From Synechococcus sp. C9 (GTDB lineage: Bacteria > Cyanobacteriota > Cyanobacteriia > Gloeomargaritales > Gloeomargaritaceae), in assembly GCF_022984075.1 (NCBI RefSeq), contig NZ_JALAAD010000001.1, forward strand, positions 2,740,501-2,804,500: a stretch of DNA of 64,000 bases, read 5' to 3'. Shown here one piece after another: positions 1 to 7,098 of the stretch. A program made the translations under genes and the position numbers. Numbering within the stretch: the first letter of the stretch is position 1; each line of letters starts with the position of its first letter. The notes below the pieces were generated by a model. The model worked only from the letters and a program-made list of their open reading frames with translations. It searched no databases and had not been told where the DNA came from.

Positions 1-2
1 CC

Positions 3-605
3 CCCAAGGGCTTGAGCAATTCCCAATTTACGGTGAATTGGCCGTTGATCACCCCCCTGCTGGTGTTTTTGGGGCTGAATTTCGCCTGCTTTGTGTGGTT
101 CATGCTCACCCAGGGCTGGCAATGGGTCTGGGTCTGGAGTATTTACAATTTAATCATGTTGTGCTTGGCTTGTCTGGCTTTAGTGGATGCCCCCCAAGCC
201 TCGCCCTATCCTTGGTTCCCCCTGCAGAAACTGGTGCAATTCCGGCAGGGAGAGCGTACCGCCTGGGGCGTGACCGAGCAGATGTCGGAACTGGGAGCCA
301 CTGTGACCCTGACCCAGGGACGATTAACCCGGGAACCCGTTACCGTGACCTTACCGGAGGTGGGGCTGACCCTCACCGCCCAACCGCACCACCAGGAGGC
401 TGGACGGGTGACCCTCGCCTGGACAAACCTCACCCTTGAGCAGGAACGGCGGTTGATTCCCCTACTTTTTTGCCGTCCGGGACAATGGCAGGAGCGGCAG
501 GTGCCGGGGGAATGGCGTTCTCTGGGGTGGCTGTTGCAGTCCTTAGTACGTTGGCCGTTGCGGGCACAGCTTAGGGATAGAGTCCCGGCGCATAGGCTTC
601 GATGA
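3..605 (+). CDS. Cellulose synthase-like glycosyltransferase, C-terminal part (5' end outside window)
   Basis: The reading frame is open to the first base of the window, so this is the tail of a longer gene. The visible 200 residues have two hydrophobic membrane segments (about residues 14-60), followed by a PilZ-like domain beginning near RQGERTAWG, with the small-residue pattern SELGATVTL where PilZ domains carry their second c-di-GMP motif. In the BcsA family this arrangement is the last membrane helices plus the c-di-GMP switch of an inner-membrane processive beta-glucan synthase. A full RxxxR motif is only partly matched, so c-di-GMP binding is inferred. Its 3' end overlaps the convergent zinc-ribbon gene by 35 bp. 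Confidence 0.7.
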   Translation, partial: PKGLSNSQFTVNWPLITPLLVFLGLNFACFVWFMLTQGWQWVWVWSIYNLIMLCLACLALVDAPQASPYPWFPLQKLVQFRQGERTAWGVTEQMSELGATVTLTQGRLTREPVTVTLPEVGLTLTAQPHHQEAGRVTLAWTNLTLEQERRLIPLLFCRPGQWQERQVPGEWRSLGWLLQSLVRWPLRAQLRDRVPAHRLR

Positions 606-741
606 CCTGGCCGCTGGCGGCGTGGAGGATCATCAGGTAATCACAGTGGGGACATTCCGTCTCCAACCGACCGGACTCCGTCTGGAGGGAACGCTGGGCG
701 TATTGGCCGCAGTTGGGGCAACGAACCAGTTCTGATGGCAT
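571..741 (-). CDS. Small cyanobacterial zinc-ribbon protein (56 aa)
   Basis: An ATG at 741 opens a 56-codon frame ending in TAA at 571-573. The product has two cysteine pairs, CPNCG near the N-terminus and CPHC about 22 residues later, and ends with EAYAPGLYP. This matches a short cyanobacterial family that databases often mislabel as replication restart helicase PriA because of the zinc knuckle; it contains no helicase part. The function is unknown; a treble-clef or rubredoxin-like zinc site is inferred from the cysteines. It overlaps the 3' end of the converging glycosyltransferase gene by 35 bp. Confidence 0.75.
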   Translation of the reverse strand: MPSELVRCPNCGQYAQRSLQTESGRLETECPHCDYLMILHAASGQVIEAYAPGLYP

Positions 742-1235
742 TTTTGGTAATCCTCTAAAAATGGGTTTATTATCGGTTATCCTTGATCCCCATCATAAAT
801 AAGCCCATTCATTTTGTGGTTTTCTCTTAATGAATCTTTGGAGATATGTCCCACGTAGTACAGCAAATTTTAGGACATTTTTAGGTGTTCTACGGGTTTG
901 TACCCCCAGCCAGGGATGGTAATCTCATCTGAATCGTGAGAAATATTTTAATTATTCTAAAATTATTCTAAAAATTTTATGGTTAGAAAATTAAAGTTTG
1001 CAAGACCACTGCCCCCTGGGTCGTATTGATGGATGATTTATGGAGGGCAAAAGATAAATGTTGTGATTTTAGATGAAAATATAGCAGTCCTAAATGGGAA
1101 TAGAACAGGGGTCGCAGGGGCACCGCCCCCGTATTTGGTTCTGGAACATTTTTATTTGCAAATCAAGTAGAATTGCTATATGAATGTGGAGTTTCACAGG
1201 TAACCTATTTTATGCTTGTGAAATCACGGTAGTAG
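742..1235. other. AT-rich intergenic region with one MITE-like repeat
   Basis: About 490 bases without a supported gene. The first 340 bases are AT-rich and hold no recognisable gene or RNA. One complete family-1 repeat lies at 1080-1180. The promoter of the mlaE-trpF pair should lie between that repeat and 1236, but I see no clear -35/-10 pair. Confidence 0.5.
1080..1180 (+). repeat. Family-1 MITE-like repeat (101 bp)
   Basis: The ends are near-perfect inverted repeats: TATAGCAGTCCTA on the left, and on the right TAGAATTGCTATA, the reverse complement with mismatches. The core carries GGGGTCGCAGGGGCACCGCC and then TTGGTTCTGG. The same unit recurs at 21157, 46151, 55730 and 63591, among other places. 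It has no coding capacity. The element is flanked by TA. Confidence 0.8.
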
Positions 1236-2024
1236 GTGAAGGGCATGGTCATGTTTGGGCAATCCTGGCGGTGGGGGCAACGGTTTGGCAGTACGGTGTT
1301 GCTGTGGGGACAGGTGCTGGTGCATCTGCTCCAGGGGCGGGTACATCGGCGCAATCTGCTCACCCAACTGGAAGTGGTGGGTCCCGAATCCCTGCTGGTG
1401 GTGATTCTCACGGGTTCGTTTGTGGGGATGGTCTTTACGATTCAGGTGGCACGGGAATTTATCCAGTTTGGTTCCGGGGATTTGGTCGGGGGGGTGTTGG
1501 CGCTGGCGCTGGTGCGGGAGTTGGCGCCGGTGTTAACCGCTGTGATCGTGGCGGGGCGGGTGGGAGCCGCTTTTGCCGCTGAGTTGGGTACCATGCAGGT
1601 TACGGAACAGATTGATGCCCTCTATATGCTTAAAACCGACCCGGTGGATTATTTGGTTTTGCCCCGAGTGTTGGCTTGCATTTTGATGGTGCCATTACTC
1701 ACTGTGGTTGCCTTTGTGGTGGGGGTTACGGGTGGAGTTATGATTGCCAATAGTATGTACAATCTTAGTATATCTCAGTTTATGGACTCGGTACAGCAAT
1801 TTATGGATGGCTGGGATATGGTCAAGGCGTTGATCAAAGGGGCAATTTTTGGGATGTTGGTGGCGACCATTGGCTGTGGCTGGGGTTTGACTACTACCGG
1901 TGGGGCGAAAGGGGTGGGGCAAGCGACGACGGCGGCGGTGGTGACGGGGCTATTAGCCATTTTTGTTTCGGATTTTTTCCTATCCTGGTTGATGTTTCGG
2001 GGCTTGGAGACCTCGGTGGGCTGA
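1236..2024 (+). CDS. MlaE-family ABC transporter permease (lipid transport)
   Basis: A 262-residue polytopic membrane protein of the MlaE/YrbE/TGD1 permease family, which together with an ATPase and an MCE-domain protein moves lipids between membranes. Family hallmarks are visible: HRRNLLTQLEVVGPESLL near the N-terminus, GMVFTIQVAREF, and a hydrophobic core with VARVGAAFAAELGTMQVTEQ-like residues (AGRVGAAFAAELG is read directly). The listed start is GTG; ATGs at 1245 and 1251 are equally possible. Its stop TGA shares a base with the ATG of trpF, so the two are probably translationally coupled although functionally unrelated. The partner ATPase and MCE genes are not in the window. Confidence 0.85.
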   Translation: MKGMVMFGQSWRWGQRFGSTVLLWGQVLVHLLQGRVHRRNLLTQLEVVGPESLLVVILTGSFVGMVFTIQVAREFIQFGSGDLVGGVLALALVRELAPVLTAVIVAGRVGAAFAAELGTMQVTEQIDALYMLKTDPVDYLVLPRVLACILMVPLLTVVAFVVGVTGGVMIANSMYNLSISQFMDSVQQFMDGWDMVKALIKGAIFGMLVATIGCGWGLTTTGGAKGVGQATTAAVVTGLLAIFVSDFFLSWLMFRGLETSVG

Positions 2025-2656
2025 TGGAGATAAAAATTTGTGGGTTGACCCGGGTGGATCAGGCGGTTGCCATTGCACGGCTGGGGGTAACGGCGGTGGG
2101 GCTGGTCTGTGTCTCCAACTCGCCCCGGTATGTGGCTCCTGCCCAACAACGGGCACTGAACCAAGCCCTCGCTGATTATCCGGTGTGGCGGGTGGGGGTG
2201 TTTGCCCGAAGCCCTTTGCCAGCGATCATCGAGGCGGTTCAGGGGAACGGGTTTAATGGGGTGCAATTGCATGGGGAAGAGTCCCCGGCGGATTGTCAAG
2301 TCCTGCGGGAAACTTTGCCTGAGGTTCTGCTGATCAAAGCGATTCGGGTGCGGTCTGCGGCGAGTTTAGGGTCAATTGCCGCCTATCTTCCTTGGGTGAA
2401 CCGGGTGCTGTTGGATGCCTATCATCCGCACAATTTGGGGGGTACGGGGCTGGCTTGGGATTGGCAGATGTTGCGCAATCATGGGTTAAATGGGTCTTGG
2501 TGGTTAGCGGGGGGGGTCACGCCGGAAAATTGTCGGGTTGCGATTGCCCAAACCCAACCGGCTGGCATTGATGTATCGAGTGGGGTGGAAATTGCCCCTG
2601 GGGTCAAGGATTTGGCACGGGTGGCGCAACTGTTGCAGGAGGTCGCAGGGCATTAA
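2024..2656 (+). CDS. trpF: Phosphoribosylanthranilate isomerase
   Basis: A 210-residue TIM-barrel enzyme that converts N-(5-phosphoribosyl)anthranilate to the carboxyphenylamino-deoxyribulose phosphate in tryptophan synthesis. The N-terminal KICGLTR contains the catalytic cysteine, GVQLHGEES holds the second conserved strand, and the catalytic aspartate is in LLDAYHP. The phosphate-binding end (LAGGVTPEN and DVSSGVE) is intact and the length is typical. The start codon overlaps the mlaE stop by one base, and a candidate terminator follows immediately. It stands outside any trp operon, as is usual in cyanobacteria. Confidence 0.95.
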   Translation: MEIKICGLTRVDQAVAIARLGVTAVGLVCVSNSPRYVAPAQQRALNQALADYPVWRVGVFARSPLPAIIEAVQGNGFNGVQLHGEESPADCQVLRETLPEVLLIKAIRVRSAASLGSIAAYLPWVNRVLLDAYHPHNLGGTGLAWDWQMLRNHGLNGSWWLAGGVTPENCRVAIAQTQPAGIDVSSGVEIAPGVKDLARVAQLLQEVAGH

Positions 2657-2813
2657 AAAACCCCTGGTTGGGGGTTCGTGGGTTTTGATTTTTGATTTTT
2701 TGCACCGCCGCTTGAATGCGAGCCAGAGCTTGTTGTCGTTTCCGGGGTGTGCTTTTGCCCTTGCGTTTCCCAGGCCGACCCCGTGAGTCCACCCGCCAAC
2801 CTGCTTGTTTCAT
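2604..2813 (-). CDS. Possible small basic protein (69 aa), uncertain
   Basis: An ATG at 2813 opens a 69-residue frame rich in Lys and Arg, with RGRPGKRKGK resembling an AT-hook core (RGRP), then a short predicted helix and a Pro-rich tail. It overlaps the 3' end of trpF by 53 bp on the opposite strand and includes the candidate trpF terminator. No good ribosome-binding site precedes it. It may be a real nucleic-acid-binding peptide or a chance frame; I do not recognise a family. Confidence 0.25.
   Translation of the reverse strand: MKQAGWRVDSRGRPGKRKGKSTPRKRQQALARIQAAVQKIKNQNPRTPNQGFFNALRPPATVAPPVPNP
2659..2676 (+). terminator. Candidate terminator after trpF
   Basis: Directly after the trpF stop, AACCCC and GGGGTT can pair around a six-base loop. 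A T-rich run follows slightly downstream at 2685-2700. The stem is short, so the call is tentative. Confidence 0.4.
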
Positions 2814-2838
2814 CCGATTGCCCCCCCAATGTTTGCCA

Positions 2839-2936
2839 TATATAACAATTCTACTCGATTAACGAACAGCAATTTTTCAGAACCAAGTACGGGGGCGGTG
2901 CCCCTGCGACCCCTATGTTTATTTAGGACTGCTATG
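2839..2936 (-). repeat. Family-1 MITE-like repeat, reversed
   Basis: This is the family-1 unit in reverse orientation: it begins with TATATAACAATTCTAC, contains CAGAACCAAGTACGGGGGCG and CCCCTGCGACCCC, and ends with TTAGGACTGCTAT. The inverted ends have diverged at a few positions. Confidence 0.65.
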
Positions 2937-2939
2937 GGC

Positions 2940-3008
2940 ATTAGCAACGACTACTGGGACAATGCCCCTGCCACTCCTGTTCTATTCTCATTTAGGATTC
3001 TTCTAGCT
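2940..3008 (-). repeat. Decayed family-1 half-repeat
   Basis: Immediately after the previous copy, a degenerate second half is visible: GCCCCTGCCACTCC, then TTCTCATTTAGGATTCTTCTA. It resembles the right half of reversed family-1 copies such as the one ending near 37001. It touches the 3' end of the following minus-strand gene. Confidence 0.4.
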
Positions 3009-4019
3009 TGAAGCAGGGAGGAGAACCAATTTGCCGACCAATCCCCCCCGTTCCAGATGGCGATGGGCCGTAGCCGCTTCCGCTAGGGGGTAGGTCTGGG
3101 CCACGTTTACCCGCACCCGTCCCGCCGCCACTAAATCTGCCAGTTGTTCTAAAATGCCGGTTTGGCGCACCTGTTCCTGGGGTAAATTGGCGGTTTGGGG
3201 GGTGAGCATCAGGGTATAGCCGACGGTCAAATTGCGCTGGCGGGCGATTTCCCATCCCTGTCCCGTGGGTGGGGGTTGCAAGAGGGTCACGACCCGTCCG
3301 TAGTACCGCACCGCCGCTGGGGTTTGGTGAAAGGTCTCGCCCCCGACCGTATCCAGGGCACAATCCACCCCTCGTCCTTGGGTGGCGTACTGCACTGCCT
3401 GCCCAAAGTCGGTTTCCCGGTAGTAGATCACCCCATCGGCTCCTAAATCCTGGGCAAACTGTCCCTTGGCGAGGGAACTGACGGTAGTAAGTACTTTGGC
3501 ACCCCGATATTTAGCCAATTGCAGGGCGATATGCCCCACCCCCCCGGCTCCGGCATGAACCAGTACGGTTTCCCCCCCTTGCACCTGGCCCCGGTCAAAC
3601 AGGGCTTCCCAAGCGGTAATGCCCACCAGGGGGAGCGCCGCCGCTTCCGCAAAACTGAGCCGTGCCGGTTTGGGCGCTAGGGCGGTTTCGGGCAGGACGA
3701 TAAATTCCGCATAACTGCCGGTCATGCCCCCCAGTCCCCCCATGCAGTAGTACACCGCCTGACCCGGTTGAAATCGTTTCACCTGCGAACCACAGGCCAC
3801 CACCACCCCACTGCCGTCACACCCCAGGATGGCGGGTTGCCCCGGATGTAGGAGCGTCCCCCGTCGCCGCAGTTTGGTATCAATGGGGTTGACACTCGCC
3901 GCCTTCACCTGGACGAGTACTTGGTGGGGAAATTGAATTTCCGGTCGGGGAACCGATTGATGGCGCAAAACCTCTGGTTCTCCAGGGTTGGTCATGACAA
4001 TTGCCGACATTACAGACAT
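3003..4019 (-). CDS. Zinc-independent MDR oxidoreductase (quinone oxidoreductase type)
   Basis: A medium-chain dehydrogenase/reductase of about 338 residues. The N-terminal GroES-like domain contains VNPIDTKLRRRG and LGCDGSGVV. The Rossmann domain has HAGAGGVGHIALQLAK, the NADPH-binding AxxGxxG-type motif of the quinone-reductase branch. The structural-zinc cysteine cluster of alcohol dehydrogenases is absent, which supports an NADPH:quinone or enone reductase. The open frame extends to 4202, but that would run into the divergent gene; starts at 4019 or 4010 give the family's usual N-terminus (MSVMSAIVMTNPG). The substrate is unknown. Confidence 0.85.
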   Translation of the reverse strand: MSVMSAIVMTNPGEPEVLRHQSVPRPEIQFPHQVLVQVKAASVNPIDTKLRRRGTLLHPGQPAILGCDGSGVVVACGSQVKRFQPGQAVYYCMGGLGGMTGSYAEFIVLPETALAPKPARLSFAEAAALPLVGITAWEALFDRGQVQGGETVLVHAGAGGVGHIALQLAKYRGAKVLTTVSSLAKGQFAQDLGADGVIYYRETDFGQAVQYATQGRGVDCALDTVGGETFHQTPAAVRYYGRVVTLLQPPPTGQGWEIARQRNLTVGYTLMLTPQTANLPQEQVRQTGILEQLADLVAAGRVRVNVAQTYPLAEAATAHRHLERGGLVGKLVLLPASS

Positions 4020-4150
4020 GAACGTGACCCGGCGTTGCGTAGGCGCAATGGTAATTTTAACTTTATGATTGACCCGATGATGCCTGAATGCTCCCCACAT
4101 CCCCTCTGGTTCTCGTAAACTGGTAAATTGGTGCCTAAAGTGATTTGCCC

Positions 4151-4771
4151 ATGATGACCCAATCGTCCGCCACGGAACTCGATACTGCTGGGGTGCTGGC
4201 ACTGCAACTCCTGCCTGACCCGGAACCTCCCCTTGCCCAGGGGCTGTGTCCGCCGGTGGTGGCGGGTAAATTGGATTTGCTGTTGCTGGCGATTGAAGCG
4301 TTGGATCGCACGGGGGCGGAACTGATGATGATGGTGGTCAAGGAGTTGGAACTCACCGCCGTAATCCCCAACCGGGTCCTGCTCTGGCAATTGCGGGGAG
4401 CCAATCCCCTGCGCCGTGCCTACAACCGCCGTTTATTGACCTTGAATCAAGCCAGGGCGTTGATTTTGGTGCTGGTGTATCTCGCCAAACGGCTTACCAT
4501 TTTGATCCGGCAACTGCTGTTAGCGGGGGAACAACTGCAACAGCATGGGGTGGACATTCGCCATCACCCCCGTTTGGATGACTATTGCCAACGGTTTCGC
4601 ACCCATTTTCGCAAGCGGATGAACCTGCGCCGGGAACGCCTGCAAATCTATCGGGATGATGCCCGGTTGAACCTACTGGCAATTGACCTTCTGCATCAGC
4701 TGTTGTTCTGCACCGGCACCTGTGGGGCACAACGGCTGTGGGCAAGTTTATTTATCGGTGAGGTGCTGTGA
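4151..4771 (+). CDS. DUF3038 domain protein
   Basis: A 206-residue cyanobacterial protein of the DUF3038 family. It is mostly helical, with a Leu-rich N-terminal half (AGKLDLLLLAIEALDRTGAE) and a central basic stretch (NPLRRAYNRRLLTL). ATGs occur at 4151 and 4154; an upstream TTG at 4145 is less likely. Its stop overlaps the GTG start of the next gene by four bases (GTGA). The DUF3038-DUF4335 pair is kept together in many cyanobacteria, which suggests a shared but unknown task. No catalytic motif is visible. Confidence 0.8.
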   Translation: MMTQSSATELDTAGVLALQLLPDPEPPLAQGLCPPVVAGKLDLLLLAIEALDRTGAELMMMVVKELELTAVIPNRVLLWQLRGANPLRRAYNRRLLTLNQARALILVLVYLAKRLTILIRQLLLAGEQLQQHGVDIRHHPRLDDYCQRFRTHFRKRMNLRRERLQIYRDDARLNLLAIDLLHQLLFCTGTCGAQRLWASLFIGEVL

Positions 4772-5724
4772 GTACGGTTCTGCGGGAATACCGTTTACCC
4801 CATTGCACCCTGATCCTGGAGGGGTTTACCACCCAAGCCGGGGGGCCACTGGCGGTATTGATCCAGATGGATTGTTACCTGCCGGGGCTGGAGCAACCCA
4901 TGCGGGGGGGCAGTGAATTACTGGAGCAGTTGTCCCAGACGGTGAGCGAGTATGTGCAGAATTTTTTGAGCTACCGGGAACCCATCCCCGTCCATCCCGC
5001 CGGGCCAGTCGCCCTGGAACCGTTGTCCCAACATCAGCATCGCCTGCGGGTACACCCGGAACTCTTGCAGGACGCAAGGGAACCGGTACAACTGGATTTG
5101 ACCACCATTCAACTGTTTGACCTCTTGGAAGCCTGTGACCAGGGCATGAGCGACCCCCAAACCCTGCCGGACTGGACGCTGAACCTGGTGCCCCGCATTC
5201 CCCGGAGCCTCAAAATTTCTCAGCAGACCCTGCCTGCCGGAGTGGGGTTAGCCACCCTAGCCACTGCCGCCCTTGCCCTGGCATTATTGCCCACCCCGAA
5301 GATCGAACCCCCTCGGGAACTGCGGGAAACTGCGACTCAGACCAGTGGGGAACCAACGCCCACCGCCAGCCCTAGCCCGACTGTTACCCCGATAGCGACT
5401 CCAACGGCAACCCCCACCCCTAGTCCAACCATCACGCCGACCCCCAGCCCCACCGTCGCCTTGGAATCGGTGGATGCGAGCCGGTTACTCATCCAGGTGT
5501 ACGAGGAAATCAACGCCGCCTGGACGGAGCGGATCACCCAGGACATGAGTTTCCGGGTGGGGGTCAATCGGGAGGGGAAGATTGTCAATTTCACCCCCCT
5601 GGGAGCCGCCACCGGGGAAGAACAATTGTTACCCCTAGAGAAGTTACGGCAACCGGGGCAAGTGGTTGCGGAATTTCGAGTGGTCTTTAGGCAAAATGGG
5701 GCACTGGAAGTCAGTCCTTATTAA
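4768..5724 (+). CDS. DUF4335 domain protein with membrane segment and Pro/Thr linker
   Basis: A 318-residue protein that starts at a GTG overlapping the DUF3038 stop. The N-terminal domain (REYRLPHCTLILEGF) is the DUF4335 signature. One hydrophobic segment lies near residues 157-180 (GVGLATLATAALALALL), followed by a roughly 50-residue low-complexity linker of TP and SP repeats. A C-terminal domain of about 90 residues ends in EFRVVFRQNGALEVSPY. The layout suggests a cytoplasmic N-domain, one membrane pass and an extracytoplasmic C-domain on a flexible stalk. The function is unknown. Confidence 0.75.
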   Translation: MSTVLREYRLPHCTLILEGFTTQAGGPLAVLIQMDCYLPGLEQPMRGGSELLEQLSQTVSEYVQNFLSYREPIPVHPAGPVALEPLSQHQHRLRVHPELLQDAREPVQLDLTTIQLFDLLEACDQGMSDPQTLPDWTLNLVPRIPRSLKISQQTLPAGVGLATLATAALALALLPTPKIEPPRELRETATQTSGEPTPTASPSPTVTPIATPTATPTPSPTITPTPSPTVALESVDASRLLIQVYEEINAAWTERITQDMSFRVGVNREGKIVNFTPLGAATGEEQLLPLEKLRQPGQVVAEFRVVFRQNGALEVSPY

Positions 5725-5832
5725 GATTTGGGTCGTACCTTATATCGAGAACCAGACATGGGGAAAATACCGGTGTGACCGCTGGGCAGAGATGCCCTTA
5801 AAATAGGGGTATTGGTTGATAATTAATTGCCC

Positions 5833-6921
5833 ATGAATTTATACCCTTGGTTATTACGTCCGTTACTTTTTACTCTTGACCCGGAATGGCTCCATCACAC
5901 CCTGATTCAACAACTGCATCAACTGAGAAACCAAGCGGGTTTAAGAAGATTAGTTCATCAGCAATTTAGTTATAATCATTTGGCATTGCATCAACAAATT
6001 TGGGGTCTGCATTTCCCTAATCCCCTGGGCTTAGCCGCTGGTTTTGACAAAGACGGTTTAGCGTGGCATTGGTGGTCAGATTTTGGGTTTGGGTTTGCGG
6101 AATTGGGCACTGTAACGCCTCAAGCGCAACCGGGAAATCCCCCGCCCCGGTTATTTCGTTTACCCCAGGATCAAGGGATCATTAATCGCATGGGTTTTAA
6201 TAATCAAGGGGTAGCGCATTTAGAACAACAATTAACCGGTAACTGGGGATCAAAAAACCGCCAAATTCCCCTTGGGATTAACTTGGGTAAGGGTAAAAAT
6301 ACGCCTTTAGACCAGGCATGGCGGGATTATTTATATGGGTTTCAATGCTTAAAAAACTACGGCGATTATTTTGTCATTAACGTTAGTTCCCCGAATACTC
6401 CCAATCTCAGGGATTTGCAGGTTCAGAGCTTGCTAAAACCGATTTTAGAAGCATTACAACAGGAAAATCAGGGCGCAAAACCCCTTTTGATTAAAATTAG
6501 CCCGGACTTGGAAAATGGGGCAATTATTGACCTGCTGGAATTAGTGACTACCTACGATTTAGCGGGGGTGGTTGCCACGAATACCACGATTACCCGCCCT
6601 AGCTTAAAAAGCCCTCACGCTCAGGAAACGGGGGGCTTGAGTGGTCGTCCCTTGACCCGGCGTTCCACCGAGGTGATTCATTTGATTTATCAACAAACCC
6701 ACGGTCAATTGCCGATTATTGGTGTAGGAGGAATTTTCAGTACAGCGGATGCTTGGGAAAAAATTACGGCGGGGGCTTGTTTACTACAAATTTACACTGG
6801 TTGGGTCTATCAAGGACCAGGTATTGTGAAAGCAATTTTATCGGGCTTAGCAGAAAAATTGACCCTATTAAATTTTACTACCATGACCCAGGCGGTGGGT
6901 TTGGCGCATCATTCAGGTTAA
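5833..6921 (+). CDS. pyrD: Dihydroorotate dehydrogenase (quinone), class 2
   Basis: A 362-residue FMN flavoenzyme that oxidises dihydroorotate to orotate in pyrimidine synthesis and passes electrons to membrane quinone. The N-terminal amphipathic helix region (YPWLLRPLLFTLDPEWLHH) is typical of class 2. Motifs visible are GLAAGFDKDG, INRMGFNNQG, the substrate loop NVSSPNTPNLR with the catalytic serine, KISPDL, and the FMN-phosphate site GVGGIFS. ATG at 5833 is preferred over the TTG at 5827. The gene has its own leader and is followed by a strong hairpin at 6967. Confidence 0.95.
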   Translation: MNLYPWLLRPLLFTLDPEWLHHTLIQQLHQLRNQAGLRRLVHQQFSYNHLALHQQIWGLHFPNPLGLAAGFDKDGLAWHWWSDFGFGFAELGTVTPQAQPGNPPPRLFRLPQDQGIINRMGFNNQGVAHLEQQLTGNWGSKNRQIPLGINLGKGKNTPLDQAWRDYLYGFQCLKNYGDYFVINVSSPNTPNLRDLQVQSLLKPILEALQQENQGAKPLLIKISPDLENGAIIDLLELVTTYDLAGVVATNTTITRPSLKSPHAQETGGLSGRPLTRRSTEVIHLIYQQTHGQLPIIGVGGIFSTADAWEKITAGACLLQIYTGWVYQGPGIVKAILSGLAEKLTLLNFTTMTQAVGLAHHSG

Positions 6922-6966
6922 CAATCTACGCATTAGCCGCAGTATAGAGGGCAGTTAACAGTGTCT

Positions 6967-6986
6967 AAAAAGTGTTGCACTTTTTT
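6967..6986 (+). terminator. Rho-independent terminator after pyrD
   Basis: AAAAAGTG and CACTTTTT form an 8-bp stem around the loop TTG, ending in a run of six T. It lies 46 bp after the pyrD stop. The stem is symmetrical and could also act on transcripts from the other strand. Confidence 0.6.
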
Positions 6987-7001
6987 CTGAAATAACTACA
7001 A

Positions 7002-7078
7002 CTATGGTAATCCTTACTAAGTTTAGAATGGGGGTAGCAGAGGCACCGCCCCTTACTCAGTTTTTAAGGTTGCCATAG
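7002..7078 (+). repeat. Diverged family-1 MITE-like repeat
   Basis: The ends CTATGGTAATCCTTA and TAAGGTTGCCATAG are imperfect inverted repeats related to the family-1 ends. The core keeps GGCACCGCCCC. It is shorter than intact copies (77 bp). Confidence 0.5.
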
Positions 7079-7098
7079 CATTTCTGTAACGTGATTAA

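Noticed and set aside
1184-1582. 132-codon frame overlapping the mlaE start
   Set aside because: Gly/Ala-rich shifted reading of mlaE without family features.
4019-4202. N-terminal extension of the MDR oxidoreductase
   Set aside because: It would overlap the start of the divergent DUF3038 gene, and family proteins begin at the later Met.
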